From contig NZ_MPNT01000014.1 in the NCBI RefSeq assembly GCF_001907675.1, positions 1 to 64,000 of the forward strand: DNA of 64,000 nucleotides. The letters are read 5' to 3'. The position numbers and the translations under genes are program-made. Below are positions 7,815 through 17,561 of this stretch, in pieces; position 1 is the stretch's first letter, and every line of letters starts with the position of its first letter. Under the pieces are notes generated by a model. It was not told where the DNA came from. It ran no database searches and saw only the letters and a program-made list of their open reading frames with translations. Source of the DNA: Mycobacterium paraffinicum. GTDB taxonomy: Bacteria > Actinomycetota > Actinomycetes > Mycobacteriales > Mycobacteriaceae.

Positions 7815-8805
7815 GTGAGCGGATCTCGCGCGGCAGGGCGAATACCAGGGTCTCCTGCGCCGTCGTGACGGGCTGCACCACGCCGTAGCCGTAATCGGCC
7901 AGCCGCTCCAGCACACCGCGCACCAGGACCTCGGGGACCGACGCACCGGACGTCACGCCCACGGTGGTCACCCCTTCCAGCCACGCCGGGTCGATGTCGT
8001 CAGCCCAGTCGACCAGGTGGGCGGCCGCCGCGCCGCCGCCGAGCGCCACCTCGACTAGCCGCACCGAGTTCGACGAATTCCGCGACCCGACGACGATCAC
8101 GAGCTGGCACTCGGGAGCCATCGCCTTGACGGCGACCTGGCGGTTCTGCGTCGCGTAGCAAATGTCGTCGCTGGGCGGATCCTGCAGCTTGGGGAACCGC
8201 TGCCGCAGCCGGTCGACGATTTCCATCGTCTCGTCGACCGACAGCGTGGTCTGTGAGAGCCAGACCACCTTGTTCTCGTCGCGCACCGTCACGTTGTCCA
8301 CGGCCGCGACCCCATCCACCAGCTGCACGTGGTCGGGGGCCTCGCCGGAGGTTCCGATGACCTCCTCGTGGCCCTCGTGGCCGATCAGCAGGATGTCGTA
8401 GTCATTGCGCGCGAATCGCCTGGCCTCGTTGTGCACCTTGGTCACCAGCGGGCAGGTGGCGTCGATGGTGTGCAGGTTACGTTCGGCGGCCGCGGCGTAC
8501 ACCGTCGGCGCCACGCCGTGTGCGGAGAACACCACGATGGACCCCTCGGGCACCTCGTCGGTCTCCTCGACGAACACGGCGCCGGCCTGCTCCAGCGTGT
8601 TCACCACGTGCCGGTTGTGCACAATCTCGTGGCGCACATACACCGGGGCGCCGTGCTTTTCCAGCGCACGTTCGACCGTCTCAACGGCCCGGTCCACGCC
8701 CGCGCAGTAACCACGCGGCTCGGCCAGAAGCACTCGCTTGCGGGCTGGATCGCTGGCTACCGAGCTGGACGCACCGGGAATCCCCATGTCAACAGTCGGC
8801 GGCAT
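7807..8805 (-). CDS. ispH: 4-hydroxy-3-methylbut-2-enyl diphosphate reductase
   Basis: The 332-residue product catalyses the last step of the MEP isoprenoid pathway, giving IPP and DMAPP through a [4Fe-4S] cluster. The three cluster cysteines are visible in [12 protein letters not shown] (residue ~35), [15 protein letters not shown] (~117) and [14 protein letters not shown] (~215). Conserved His residues are in [13 protein letters not shown], with the substrate-binding Ser/Asn motif [13 protein letters not shown]. It corresponds to Rv1110. A TACCCT -10-like hexamer lies six bases before the ATG, suggesting a leaderless transcript. It converges on the DUF6542-type gene. Confidence 0.95.
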   Translation of the reverse strand: MPPTVDMGIPGASSSVASDPARKRVLLAEPRGYCAGVDRAVETVERALEKHGAPVYVRHEIVHNRHVVNTLEQAGAVFVEETDEVPEGSIVVFSAHGVAPTVYAAAAERNLHTIDATCPLVTKVHNEARRFARNDYDILLIGHEGHEEVIGTSGEAPDHVQLVDGVAAVDNVTVRDENKVVWLSQTTLSVDETMEIVDRLRQRFPKLQDPPSDDICYATQNRQVAVKAMAPECQLVIVVGSRNSSNSVRLVEVALGGGAAAAHLVDWADDIDPAWLEGVTTVGVTSGASVPEVLVRGVLERLADYGYGVVQPVTTAQETLVFALPREIRSLL

Positions 8806-8811
8806 GACACC

Positions 8812-8817
8812 AGGGTA
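8812..8817 (-). promoter_or_regulatory. Candidate leaderless -10 box of ispH
   Basis: On the minus strand TACCCT (TANNNT) is followed by six bases and then the ATG at 8805, the spacing expected if transcription starts at the start codon. No ribosome-binding site precedes the ATG, which agrees. No -35 element is claimed. Confidence 0.35.
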
Positions 8818-8894
8818 CGTTCTGCCGGCACGGGCCTGCCAGCTCGCGCCGGTGGGCTTGGAGTTAGCGGTCGCTTTAAGGCAATCTTGGACCC

Positions 8895-9482
8895 ATGGCT
8901 ACTGCACCGTATGGAGTTCGGCTACTGGTCGGCGCGGCGACAGTCGCCGTCGAGGAGACCATGAAGCTGCCGAAAACCATCCTGATGTACCCCATGACGT
9001 TGGCCAGTCAGGCGGCGCACCTCGTGATGCGATTTCAGCAGAACCTCGCCGAGTTGGCGATCAAGGGCGACAGCACCTTGGAGAACATCTTTCCGCCCAA
9101 GGACGAGCAGCCGGAATGGGCGACGTTCGACGAGGACCTGCCCGCCGCGGTCGAAGCGCCCGGCCCGGCCGAGGGCGGTGTCGGCGAAGGCGATCGCCGT
9201 ACCGAGGGGCGGTTCGCGCTGTACTCGCTCGCCGACGCCGCGTCCGATGCCGCCCCCCTGAAACAGGGCAGGAAACCCTCGGACGGGCCGTCGGTTCCGC
9301 AACCGTCGGTGGTGGCCGAGCTGGACTATGCGGCGCTGACGCTGGCTCAGCTGCGGGCCCGCCTGCAGTCGCTGAGCGTCGACGAACTCGAAGCCCTGCT
9401 GGCCTACGAGCAGGCCACCAAGGCCCGCGCGCCTTTTCAGACGCTGCTGGCCAACAGGATCACCCGCGCGAACGCGAAGTGA
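8895..9482 (+). CDS. Lipid droplet-associated protein (Rv1109c family)
   Basis: The 195-residue product begins [20 protein letters not shown], then an amphipathic/hydrophobic stretch [20 protein letters not shown] near residues 28-47 that probably docks onto lipid. This is followed by an acidic linker and a C-terminal helical segment ([20 protein letters not shown], residues ~150-190) typical of the actinobacterial lipid-droplet protein family. The last codons overlap the xseA start by four bases (GTGA), so the two are translationally coupled. It diverges from ispH. The enzymatic role, if any, is unknown. Confidence 0.75.
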   Translation: MATAPYGVRLLVGAATVAVEETMKLPKTILMYPMTLASQAAHLVMRFQQNLAELAIKGDSTLENIFPPKDEQPEWATFDEDLPAAVEAPGPAEGGVGEGDRRTEGRFALYSLADAASDAAPLKQGRKPSDGPSVPQPSVVAELDYAALTLAQLRARLQSLSVDELEALLAYEQATKARAPFQTLLANRITRANAK

Positions 9483-10729
9483 CCCCGGCCGCACAGTCCG
9501 AACCGAACTCCGCCGAGAACCCGTTTCCGGTGCGCGCGGTGGCCATTCGCGTCGCGGGCTGGATCGACAAGCTCGGCACGGTATGGGTCGAGGGGCAGCT
9601 GGCCCAGATCAGCGCGCGGCCCGACTCCAAGACGGTGTTCATGGTGTTGCGTGACCCGGCCGCCGACATGTCGCTGACGGTGACCTGTTCGCGCGACCTG
9701 GTGGCCAACGCGCCGGTGAAGTTGGCCGAGGGCACGCAGGTGGTCGTTTGCGGAAAGCCGTCGTTCTATACCGGTCGCGGCACATTCTCGTTGCGGCTCA
9801 GCGAGATTCGCGCCGTCGGCGTGGGCGAGCTGTTGGCGCGCATCGATCGGCTGCGTCGGCTGCTGGACGCAGAAGGACTCTTCGATCCGCGGCTCAAACG
9901 GCCAATCCCGTTCCTGCCCAACATGATCGGCCTCATTACTGGCCGGGCCAGCGCCGCCGAACGCGACGTGACGACGGTGGCCACCGGACGCTGGCCCGGG
10001 GTCCGGTTCGCGGTGCGCAACACCGCGGTCCAGGGCCCCAACGCGGTGGCGCAGATCGTCGAGGCGCTGTACGAGCTCGACCGCCACGTCGAGGTCGACG
10101 TCATCGTGGTGGCCCGCGGCGGTGGCAGCGTGGAGGACTTGCTGCCGTTCTCCGACGAGACGCTGTGCCGCGCCATCGCGGCGTGCCGCACCCCGGTGAT
10201 CAGCGCCGTCGGCCACGAACCCGACAACCCGCTTTGCGACCTGGTCGCCGACCTGCGTGCCGCCACCCCCACCGACGCGGCCAAGAAGGTGGTTCCCGAC
10301 ACCGCCGCCGAACTCCGGCTGATCGAGGACCTGCGCCGGCGAAGCGCGCAGGCGCTGCGCAGCTGGGTGTCTCGCGAACAACGCGCGCTGGCCCAAGTCC
10401 GCAGCCGGCCGGTGCTCGCCGAGCCGCTGACGGCACTGAGGGCGCGCGCCGACGAGATCCACCGCGCCCGGTCGGCGATCCGCCGCGACGTCACCCGCCT
10501 GGCCGCCGCCGAGACCGAGCGCGTCGGCCACTTGAGCGCTCGCCTGGCGACGCTGGGCCCCGCGGCGACGCTGGCCCGCGGCTACGCGGTGGTGCAGGCG
10601 ATGCCCGACTCGGGGCCCCCGATGGTGCTGCGGTCGGTCTCCGGCGCGCCGCCGGGCAGCCGACTGCGGGTGCGGGTTGCCGACGGCGCGATCGCCGCGG
10701 TGAGCGAAGGGCAGACCGATGGCCGCTGA
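9479..10729 (+). CDS. xseA: Exodeoxyribonuclease VII large subunit
   Basis: The 416-residue product starts at the GTG at 9479 that overlaps the upstream stop. Residues ~15-110 form the OB-fold DNA-binding domain ([20 protein letters not shown]). The catalytic core follows, with [20 protein letters not shown], a conserved [15 protein letters not shown] loop and [21 protein letters not shown] coiled-coil region (residues ~275-355) and a C-terminal segment with LARGYAVVQ complete the subunit. It forms exonuclease VII with the small subunit encoded immediately downstream, which degrades single-stranded DNA in both directions. Corresponds to Rv1108c. Confidence 0.95.
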   Translation: MTPAAQSEPNSAENPFPVRAVAIRVAGWIDKLGTVWVEGQLAQISARPDSKTVFMVLRDPAADMSLTVTCSRDLVANAPVKLAEGTQVVVCGKPSFYTGRGTFSLRLSEIRAVGVGELLARIDRLRRLLDAEGLFDPRLKRPIPFLPNMIGLITGRASAAERDVTTVATGRWPGVRFAVRNTAVQGPNAVAQIVEALYELDRHVEVDVIVVARGGGSVEDLLPFSDETLCRAIAACRTPVISAVGHEPDNPLCDLVADLRAATPTDAAKKVVPDTAAELRLIEDLRRRSAQALRSWVSREQRALAQVRSRPVLAEPLTALRARADEIHRARSAIRRDVTRLAAAETERVGHLSARLATLGPAATLARGYAVVQAMPDSGPPMVLRSVSGAPPGSRLRVRVADGAIAAVSEGQTDGR

Positions 10730-10955
10730 AGACGAGCAGTCAGTTACGCCTATTAGTCAGCTCGGGTACGAGGCGTGCCGGGATGAGCTGATCGAAGTGG
10801 TGCGCCTCCTGGAGCAGGGCGGCCTGGACCTGGATGCGTCGCTGAAGCTGTGGGAAAGGGGCGAAGAGCTGGCGAAGAGATGTGAAGAGCATTTAGCTGG
10901 CGCCCGCAAGCGCATCGAGGATGCCCTGGCGGCCGGTCAGGCGGACGACGCCTGA
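10719..10955 (+). CDS. xseB: Exodeoxyribonuclease VII small subunit
   Basis: The 78-residue product has the small-subunit signature: [20 protein letters not shown] followed by [20 protein letters not shown] and [16 protein letters not shown]. It forms a helical hairpin that wraps the XseA coiled coil. The ATG at 10719 lies inside the 3' end of xseA (11-bp overlap), so the two subunits are coupled. Corresponds to Rv1107c. Confidence 0.95.
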   Translation: MAAEDEQSVTPISQLGYEACRDELIEVVRLLEQGGLDLDASLKLWERGEELAKRCEEHLAGARKRIEDALAAGQADDA

Positions 10956-11000
10956 ATCGGACCACTCTACGGAAACCGAAACCATGAACCTTTTCGAAAT

Positions 11001-11014
11001 TGGAACACGTTTCA
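11001..11014 (+). promoter_or_regulatory. KstR operator upstream of the steroid dehydrogenase gene
   Basis: TGGAACACGTTTCA fits the known KstR consensus TnnAACnnGTTnnA at every fixed position. It ends three bases before the ATG at 11018. KstR is the TetR-family repressor of the mycobacterial cholesterol catabolic regulon and is released by a sterol-derived CoA thioester. The M. smegmatis orthologue of the following gene (MSMEG_5228) is a described KstR target, so the match is biologically expected. The site would sit over or just after the promoter. Confidence 0.85.
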
Positions 11015-11017
11015 GTT

Positions 11018-12136
11018 ATGCTTCGGCCCATGGCTGATGCAGCACTGACCACCGAACTCGGCCGCGTCCTGGTCACCGGCGGCTCCGGCTTCGTCGGTGC
11101 CAATCTGGTCACCACCCTCCTGGACCGTGGGTACCGGGTGCGTTCGTTCGACCGCGCGCCGTCGCCGCTTCCCCAGCACCCGCAGCTGGAGGTGCTCGAG
11201 GGCGACATCACCGACACCGCGGTCTGCGCCCAGGCGGTGGACGGCATCGACACCGTCTTCCACACCGCGGCCATCATCGAGCTGATGGGCGGTGCGTCGG
11301 TGACCGACGCGTACCGGCAGCGCAGCTTCGCGGTGAACGTGGGCGGCACCGAGAACCTCGTGCACGCCGGGCAAGCGGCCGGGGTGAAGCGATTCGTCTA
11401 CACGTCGTCCAACAGCGTCGTGATGGGCGGCCAGAACATTCCCGGCGGCGACGAGACGCTGCCCTACACCACCCGGTTCAACGACCTCTACACCGAGACC
11501 AAGGTGGTAGCGGAGCGGTTCGTGCTGTCGCAGAACGGCATTGACGGCATGCTGACGTGTGCGATTCGGCCCAGCGGGATCTGGGGGCGCGGCGATCAGA
11601 CGATGTTCCGCAAACTCTTCGAAAGCGTGATCGCCGGCCACGTCAAGGTGCTGATCGGCCGCAAATCGGCCCGCCTGGATAACTCGTACGTGCACAACCT
11701 GATTCACGGTTTCATCCTGGCAGCCCAGCACCTCGTCCCCGGCGGCACGGCGCCGGGTCAGGCCTACTTCATCAACGACGGCGAACCGATCAACATGTTC
11801 GAATTCGCCCGGCCGGTGGTCGAGGCCTGCGGCGTGAACTGGCCCCGGGTGCGGGTGAACGGCCCGATGGTCCGGGTGGCGATGACCGGTTGGCAGCGGC
11901 TGCATTTCCGCTTCGGCATCCCGGCGCCGCTCCTCGAGCCGCTGGCCGTCGAGCGCCTCTATCTGGACAACTACTTCTCCATCGACAAGGCCCGGCGCGA
12001 CCTCGGATACGAGCCGTTGTTCACCACCGACAAGGCCCTGTCCGAATGCCTGCCCTACTACGTCGACATGTTCCAGCGCATGAAAAACCAAGCGGAGGTT
12101 GAATCCCCGAAGCCGGCGGCCCGCGGCCGGCAGTGA
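11018..12136 (+). CDS. hsd: 3beta-hydroxysteroid dehydrogenase (cholesterol dehydrogenase)
   Basis: The 372-residue product is an extended short-chain dehydrogenase. VLVTGGSGFVGANLVTTLLD near residue 20 is the Rossmann NAD-binding loop, and the catalytic set is visible as Ser in YTSSNSVV and YTETK, the YxxxK pair. FHTAAIIELMGGASV and NVGGTENLVHAG are typical of 3beta-HSD. It oxidises cholesterol to cholest-4-en-3-one, the first sterol degradation step. Corresponds to Rv1106c, of nearly the same length. A second ATG 12 bases downstream (11030) could be the true start. The KstR box directly upstream predicts sterol induction. Its partner reaction may be shared with the ketosteroid isomerase at 31195. 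Confidence 0.93.
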   Translation: MLRPMADAALTTELGRVLVTGGSGFVGANLVTTLLDRGYRVRSFDRAPSPLPQHPQLEVLEGDITDTAVCAQAVDGIDTVFHTAAIIELMGGASVTDAYRQRSFAVNVGGTENLVHAGQAAGVKRFVYTSSNSVVMGGQNIPGGDETLPYTTRFNDLYTETKVVAERFVLSQNGIDGMLTCAIRPSGIWGRGDQTMFRKLFESVIAGHVKVLIGRKSARLDNSYVHNLIHGFILAAQHLVPGGTAPGQAYFINDGEPINMFEFARPVVEACGVNWPRVRVNGPMVRVAMTGWQRLHFRFGIPAPLLEPLAVERLYLDNYFSIDKARRDLGYEPLFTTDKALSECLPYYVDMFQRMKNQAEVESPKPAARGRQ

Positions 12137-12221
12137 ACCCGGTTGCGCGGACGCTGACGAGAGCACCGCGCCGGGGCTAAGGTTCCCTCAGCGGCGACGA
12201 CGCGGAGGGCGGCCCGGTGGC

Positions 12222-13367
12222 ATGAATACCGAATTCACGCTCAACCAGAAGCGTGCCCTGGCGATCCTGACGGCGATCGCCCTGCTGTTCGGGGCGTACT
12301 TCCTGCGTAACTACTTCGTGCTGATCGTTGTGGCCGCGGTGGGCGCCTACCTCTTCACACCGCTGTACAACTGGTTCGGCAGGCGGCTGGGCACCGGATT
12401 GGCGGCGACCTGCACCCTGTTGTGCGCGCTGGTCATCGTCATCGTGCCGGTCACCCTCCTGGTGCTCCTGGCGATCGTTCAGATCTCGCGCATGATCGAC
12501 AGCATCACCGATTGGGTCAAATCGACGGACCTCAGCGGGCTTGGCGACCGCACGCTGCACGCGGTGAACGAACTGCTGTCCCGGGTTCCCTTCGCGCACA
12601 TGACGATAACGACGGAGAACCTGCGCAAGGCGATGGTCACGGTGGGTCGCAATGCCGGCGAGTGGGCCCTGCACTTCCTGCAGGGCGCCGTCGGCGGTAT
12701 CGCCGGCGCGGTCACGTCGGCCATCATCTTCCTGTACGTCTTCGTCGCGCTGCTGGTGCACCGCGAGCGCGTGCGGAAGTTGATCGCCCAGCTCAATCCC
12801 CTCGGCGACGAGGTCACGGATCTTTACCTGGCCAAAGCCGGAGGAATGGTGCGCGGCACCGTCAGTGGCCAGTTCGTGATAGCGCTGTGCCAAGGCGTCG
12901 CGGGGGCCGCGTCCATCTATGTCGCCGGCTTTCACCACGGATTCTTCATCTTCGCGGTGCTGCTGACCGCGTTGTCGATCATTCCGCTGGGCGGCGGGAT
13001 CGTGACCATCCCCTTCGGCATCGGAATGATCTTCTACGGCAACATCGCCGGCGGCGCGTTCGTCGTGCTCTGGCACCTCGTCGTGGTCACCAACATCGAC
13101 AACTTCCTGCGCCCGATCCTCGTTCCGCGGGACGCCCGGCTGAACCCGGCGCTGATGCTGCTGTCGGTATTTTCGGGCATAGCCATGTTCGGGCCCTGGG
13201 GCATCGTCATCGGGCCCGTGTTGATGATCCTCATCGTCACCACCGTCGAGGTGTATCTGATGGTGTTCAAGGGGACCGAACCGGACCCGCCCGAGGCCCC
13301 GCCCGCCCGCCGCAATTGGCTTCGCCGGCAGGCGAAGTCGCGCGCCGCGCAGTCAGGCGCGGTCTGA
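12222..13367 (+). CDS. AI-2E-family membrane transporter
   Basis: The 381-residue product starts at the ATG at 12222. It has the family pattern of two N-terminal helices (AILTAIALLFGAYFL; VLIVVAAVGAYLFTPLYNW), a third hydrophobic segment, then a periplasmic stretch (residues ~90-160). A C-terminal block of about five helices follows, including GQFVIALCQGVAGAASIYVA, LLTALSIIPLGGGIVTIPFG and SVFSGIAMFGPWGIVIGPVL. The substrate is not predictable from the family name. Corresponds to Rv1101c. It ends nine bases before the stop of the convergent esterase gene; the mazEF3 pair found near here in H37Rv is missing. Confidence 0.85.
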   Translation: MNTEFTLNQKRALAILTAIALLFGAYFLRNYFVLIVVAAVGAYLFTPLYNWFGRRLGTGLAATCTLLCALVIVIVPVTLLVLLAIVQISRMIDSITDWVKSTDLSGLGDRTLHAVNELLSRVPFAHMTITTENLRKAMVTVGRNAGEWALHFLQGAVGGIAGAVTSAIIFLYVFVALLVHRERVRKLIAQLNPLGDEVTDLYLAKAGGMVRGTVSGQFVIALCQGVAGAASIYVAGFHHGFFIFAVLLTALSIIPLGGGIVTIPFGIGMIFYGNIAGGAFVVLWHLVVVTNIDNFLRPILVPRDARLNPALMLLSVFSGIAMFGPWGIVIGPVLMILIVTTVEVYLMVFKGTEPDPPEAPPARRNWLRRQAKSRAAQSGAV

Positions 13368-13376
13368 TGACGGCAC

Positions 13377-14918
13377 CTACCGGAAACCCACCATCTGGCT
13401 GCCCCACGCGGCGCGGATCTTCCCGTCGACGTCCTGCGCGACGGTGTCGCTCCCGTCGATGATGAGGCAAGCCCGGTCGTCCTCCCGGTAGGGCCTCCAC
13501 TCCGGCTCGCCGGCCGGGCCCGCCGGCGTCGACCGCGCCGCGAAGTTGATCCACCGGGCTCGCATTCGCTTGGAAACCGCCTTTGCAGTCCTGCTGCCGC
13601 CCAGTTTCAGCGTCGGATCCTTCGGCGCCCCGAGATTGCCCCAGACGTAAGGCAATTCGGTGGCGTGGGCCGCGTTGACCAACAGCAGCTTCAGCAGCGG
13701 GGTCGCATAATCGAACCGGTACAGGTACACCGGTGCCACGTGGGCGTGGCCCTCGGCCAGCCAGACCGACGGCATCCGGAACCCGACGTCGGTGGCGATG
13801 CTCAAACTCCTTGCCCTGCGCCGCAACCGCGAATAGGCCGATCCAATCTGCTCGTCGGTCGGCAATTGCAGGTCCGGTTGTTCGGCCGCGATCTGGTCGA
13901 ACATCGACGTGATCGCGCGGGGCGTGATCGGCATCAGCCGCGAACGCATCAGCCGGAAGAGCGCCGCCTCGTGCTTGTTGGTCCCGATGACCAACGGGAC
14001 CGGAAGCGAGCGGCCCTCTTGCACGCGCTTGACCGGGTAGTCGTCCAGCAAGTCGCCGTCGATGATCGGAACGAACGCGAGGAGGCCGGGATTACGCACG
14101 GGCACTTCGTCGAAGACCTCTTGGGACGCGGCAAGCAGCACGGCGGTGGGCACGTCGGGCAACCGGTTCGCGTCGACGTCAAGCCTGTCGAGGACCGTTT
14201 CGGCCACGCGTTCAGCCCTGCGCCGGTCGTATACCGATGTGGCCGGTGAGCTCTGGGCGATCGCACGGGCGAACAGTCCCTCGGCGGACGGGCTGGCGAG
14301 CAGGGTCGTCACGATCCCCGCGCCCGCGGATTCGCCGAACAGCGTCACGTTGCGGGGATCGCCGCCGAAAGCCGCGATGTTGTCGCGCACCCAACTCAGT
14401 GCCGCCAGTACGTCGCGCAGCCCGACGTTGGAGTCGAACCGCCGCCGCGACGAGCTAAACGACGACAGGTCCATGAACCCGAGGGCTCCCACCCGGTAGT
14501 TGAGAGTGACCACGATGACCTCGCCGTCGCCGGCCAGCCGTCGGCCGTCGTAGAGCGCCTGGCTGCCCGATCCCAGGACGTAGGCGCCCCCGTGTAGCCA
14601 CACCATCACCGGCTTTCCGTCACCCGGCTGCGTGCCGGACGACGCCCAGACGTTCAGCCGCAGGCAGTCTTCGCCCTGCGGCGCGCCCAGGTCGAGCGGC
14701 ATGTTGGGGAAGACCGGCTGCGGGCAGGCCGGCCCGTAGCGGGTGGCGTCGGCGACCTCGGTCCACCGCTCGGGGGGTTGCGGCGCCCGGAAGCGCAGGG
14801 CGCCGACGGGCGGGGCGGCGTACCGGATGCCCTTCCACGAGCTCACGCGGCCGTCATCGGCGCCGCGGACGGGGCCGAAGGTGGTTTCCACCACCCGGTC
14901 ACTGGTCGTAGTCGTCAT
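13377..14918 (-). CDS. Type-B carboxylesterase (para-nitrobenzyl esterase family)
   Basis: The 513-residue product is full length for the type-B carboxylesterase family. The N-terminal signature EDCLRLNVWAS is at residue ~85, the oxyanion HGGAYVLGSG at ~112, and the nucleophile elbow FGESAGAGIV at ~192. The acidic residue and His lie in the C-terminal half (NAAHATELPYVWGN contains the likely His). The ATG at 14918 has GGAAAG eight bases upstream. It follows the dienelactone hydrolase stop by 13 bp, so they are probably one transcript. In H37Rv the locus is, as I recall, split into Rv1104 and Rv1105; here it is intact. Confidence 0.88.
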   Translation of the reverse strand: MTTTTSDRVVETTFGPVRGADDGRVSSWKGIRYAAPPVGALRFRAPQPPERWTEVADATRYGPACPQPVFPNMPLDLGAPQGEDCLRLNVWASSGTQPGDGKPVMVWLHGGAYVLGSGSQALYDGRRLAGDGEVIVVTLNYRVGALGFMDLSSFSSSRRRFDSNVGLRDVLAALSWVRDNIAAFGGDPRNVTLFGESAGAGIVTTLLASPSAEGLFARAIAQSSPATSVYDRRRAERVAETVLDRLDVDANRLPDVPTAVLLAASQEVFDEVPVRNPGLLAFVPIIDGDLLDDYPVKRVQEGRSLPVPLVIGTNKHEAALFRLMRSRLMPITPRAITSMFDQIAAEQPDLQLPTDEQIGSAYSRLRRRARSLSIATDVGFRMPSVWLAEGHAHVAPVYLYRFDYATPLLKLLLVNAAHATELPYVWGNLGAPKDPTLKLGGSRTAKAVSKRMRARWINFAARSTPAGPAGEPEWRPYREDDRACLIIDGSDTVAQDVDGKIRAAWGSQMVGFR

Positions 14919-14931
14919 CGTGTGGGCTTTC

Positions 14932-15729
14932 CTAACCAAGGCGCTGGGTCAGGAACTCGACCACCCGCTTGCGGGCCTCGTATGCCGGCTGGCCGTCGAC
15001 CTCACGAACCTCGGTGGTCAGCACCGAGTGAGCTGACTTCCCGAATCCGTATTCATTGCCCTGGCTCGAGTCGATCTCTATCACCTCGAAAGCGTCGCCC
15101 AGTCGCTCCTTGAGCACCGCGAACCGTTCAGCGGGCACCACCGAGTCCTCGCTGAACCGTAAACCCAAGGCGCACAAGCCCTCGTTGGCGGCGCGACCTG
15201 CGACGGTGGCCAGTTCGGATTCGCTCAGGCCGGGATCGCGCCGCCGCGCGCGGCCCAGCGGCAGCGGCACCGACGGCTGGGAAAGCACCGGAGCCAGGAC
15301 GCTGTCGTCGACCGCGGCGGCCAACGCGAAGCCGCCGGTGAAGCACTGGCCGATGACGCCGACGCCCTTGCCCGGAGTCGACGCGTTGAGATCACGAGCC
15401 AGCGCGCGCAGGAACAGCGACACCGGCCGCTGCTTGTTGGTCGCAAACGCGGCGAATTCCTTTGCCACACAGGCCCGTGCGAGGCTTGTCACGATGGAAC
15501 CGGTCGTCTTGGCCCTGCCTGGCACGCCGAACAGAGACGGGATGACGACGGTGAACCCGTTGTCCACCAGATGATTACCCAGACCCAGGACCTCAAGATG
15601 GATGCCGGGGATCTCGGGAATCAAGACCACGCCGGGGCCGGTGCCCTTGCGGTAGACGTCATGGGTGTAGCCGCCACCGGTGAACGGCGCCACCGACCAT
15701 CCGGACAGATCCGCTTGGGGTGCAGTCAC
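14932..15729 (-). CDS. Dienelactone hydrolase-family alpha/beta hydrolase
   Basis: The product has 265 residues from the GTG at 15729 (GAAAGG eight bases upstream). GVVLIPEIPGIHLEVLGLGN is the first strand and oxyanion region. GVIGQCFTGGFALAAAVD around residue 115 carries the Cys nucleophile of the dienelactone hydrolase subfamily (GxCxGG). GLRFSEDSVVPAERF gives the acid, and the His lies near FGKSAHSVLT. It probably hydrolyses a lactone or ester. It is the first gene of a two-gene unit with the carboxylesterase. The frame extends upstream but its composition is not coding. Confidence 0.85.
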   Translation of the reverse strand: MTAPQADLSGWSVAPFTGGGYTHDVYRKGTGPGVVLIPEIPGIHLEVLGLGNHLVDNGFTVVIPSLFGVPGRAKTTGSIVTSLARACVAKEFAAFATNKQRPVSLFLRALARDLNASTPGKGVGVIGQCFTGGFALAAAVDDSVLAPVLSQPSVPLPLGRARRRDPGLSESELATVAGRAANEGLCALGLRFSEDSVVPAERFAVLKERLGDAFEVIEIDSSQGNEYGFGKSAHSVLTTEVREVDGQPAYEARKRVVEFLTQRLG

Positions 15730-15742
15730 GCTCGGCCTTTCT

Positions 15743-16429
15743 TCAGCGTGCCGGTAACGGCGGTTGCGATTGCGTCGCCGAAGCCAGCGTACGGAATTGA
15801 TCGGTGTCACCGGCACCGGTTATCGCAATTTGGGTGGCCCCGGACGGTCCGGCGAGCCGGGTGGTCCACACCGGCTCGGCGTCCGCCCCGCTCTGGCCGC
15901 CGCCGTTGTAGACGACCCAGGTGGTGCCGGCGACGTCGACCGTCCCGGCGGGATAGGCCGATGGGTGAATCGAGCCCACCAGTTTGTCCTCGTCGGCGTT
16001 GCTCTGGGTCAGGCTCAGATACATCCCGGTGGGGCTGATGTAGCCGACGATCGAGGTGGCCGCGTTGACCCGCTGACCGGTCGAGGGGTCGGCGCGGCCG
16101 CCTTGGATCCCGCCCCGGCCGCCCGAGTTTGCCTGCCAGCCCCCCGGCAGCTTGGGCAGCCGGATCGAGAAGCCCAGGGTCGCGGCGTCCGCCCGCAGCG
16201 CCCCCGACGCGTCGTAGGACGGCACCGCGCCCTGGTGGCTGCCGGGCTGGAACGAGCACATGCCCACCAGGCCGGCCAACAAGATGCAGCCGAGCACCAA
16301 CGGCATCAGCGACCACAACATGTCGCGGCCGTCCTGCAGCAACCGCGGTTTGGCCGGCCTGGCAGCGGGTCGGGCCGCCGGGGCCGGCTCGCCGGCTACC
16401 TCGGCATTCAGCGGCGGCTCTTCGGTCAT
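15743..16429 (-). CDS. DUF4245 membrane-anchored protein
   Basis: The 228-residue product has an Ala/Pro-rich cytoplasmic N-terminus (residues 1-30) and one membrane helix ([20 protein letters not shown], ~38-57). The extracytoplasmic DUF4245 domain contains [37 protein letters not shown] and [11 protein letters not shown]. Corresponds to Rv1100 (about 232 residues). The ATG at 16429 diverges from glpX by 55 bp, and the stop lies 13 bp before the dienelactone hydrolase start on the same strand, so co-transcription is plausible. The function is unknown. Confidence 0.85.
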   Translation of the reverse strand: MTEEPPLNAEVAGEPAPAARPAARPAKPRLLQDGRDMLWSLMPLVLGCILLAGLVGMCSFQPGSHQGAVPSYDASGALRADAATLGFSIRLPKLPGGWQANSGGRGGIQGGRADPSTGQRVNAATSIVGYISPTGMYLSLTQSNADEDKLVGSIHPSAYPAGTVDVAGTTWVVYNGGGQSGADAEPVWTTRLAGPSGATQIAITGAGDTDQFRTLASATQSQPPLPAR

Positions 16430-16484
16430 CCCCCGAGTATCCCAGTTCCGGCAGACCGATCCGCTTCTGGGACAATCACCAACC

Positions 16485-17537
16485 ATGACAGTTGAGGGCG
16501 ACCGCCCCGCCGGGCGGCCACGTGGTGAAGCCCCGGACCGCAACCTGGCATTGGAACTGGTGCGCGTGACCGAGGCCGGGGCCATGGCCGCCGGCCGCTG
16601 GGTGGGCCGCGGCGACAAAGAGGGCGGCGACGGCGCGGCCGTCGACGCCATCCGCGAGCTGGTCAACACCGTGTCGATGCGCGGCGTGGTGGTGATCGGC
16701 GAGGGCGAGAAGGACCACGCGCCGATGCTCTACAACGGCGAGGAGGTCGGCAACGGCGACGGGCCCGACTGCGACTTCGCCGTCGACCCGGTGGACGGCA
16801 CCACCCTGATGAGCAAGGGCATGCCCAACGCCATCTCCGTGCTCGCCGTGGCCGACCGCGGCGCGATGTTCGACCCGTCGGCGGTGTTCTACATGAACAA
16901 GATCGCCGTCGGTCCCGAGGCCGCCAACGTGCTGGACATCACCGCCCCGATCGCCGAGAACATCAAGGCCGTCGCCAAGGTCAAAGCCCTGTCGGTGCGC
17001 GACATGACGGTCTGCATCCTGGACCGGCCGCGGCACGCGCAGCTGATCGAAGACGTCAGGCTGACCGGCGCCCGCATCCGGCTGATCACAGACGGCGATG
17101 TCGCGGGCGCGATCTCCGCCTGCCGTCCGAACTCGGGCACCGACATGCTGGCCGGCATCGGCGGCACGCCGGAGGGCATCATCGCCGCCGCAGCGATCCG
17201 CTGCATGGGCGGCGCCATCCAGGCGCAACTGGCGCCCATTGACGACGCCGAGCGCCGCAAGGCGCTGGACGCCGGCTACGACCTGGACCAGATACTGACC
17301 ACCGAGGACCTGGTCTCCGGCGAGAACGTCTTCTTCTGCGCCACCGGGGTCACCAACGGCGACCTGCTCAAGGGCGTGCAGTACTACCCGGGCGGCTGCA
17401 CCACGCAGTCGATCGTGATGCGGTCGAAGTCGGGCACCGTGCGCATGATCGAGGCCTACCACCGGCTCTCGAAGCTCAACGAGTACTCCGCCATCGACTT
17501 CACCGGCGACAGCACTGCCGCCTATCCCCTGCCCTGA
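16485..17537 (+). CDS. glpX: Class II fructose-1,6-bisphosphatase
   Basis: The 350-residue product hydrolyses fructose-1,6-bisphosphate in gluconeogenesis; this is the only known FBPase type in M. tuberculosis. [15 protein letters not shown] and [19 protein letters not shown] carry the metal-binding Glu/Asp cluster. [20 protein letters not shown] is the N-terminal helix and [20 protein letters not shown] lies in the C-terminal lobe. Corresponds to Rv1099c. It is followed by fumC after 24 bp, suggesting a gluconeogenesis/TCA operon. A purine-rich GACAAT hexamer about ten bases before the ATG could be its -10. Confidence 0.95.
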   Translation: MTVEGDRPAGRPRGEAPDRNLALELVRVTEAGAMAAGRWVGRGDKEGGDGAAVDAIRELVNTVSMRGVVVIGEGEKDHAPMLYNGEEVGNGDGPDCDFAVDPVDGTTLMSKGMPNAISVLAVADRGAMFDPSAVFYMNKIAVGPEAANVLDITAPIAENIKAVAKVKALSVRDMTVCILDRPRHAQLIEDVRLTGARIRLITDGDVAGAISACRPNSGTDMLAGIGGTPEGIIAAAAIRCMGGAIQAQLAPIDDAERRKALDAGYDLDQILTTEDLVSGENVFFCATGVTNGDLLKGVQYYPGGCTTQSIVMRSKSGTVRMIEAYHRLSKLNEYSAIDFTGDSTAAYPLP

Positions 17538-17561
17538 CCGAAAACCAGCGAGGACTGCTAT

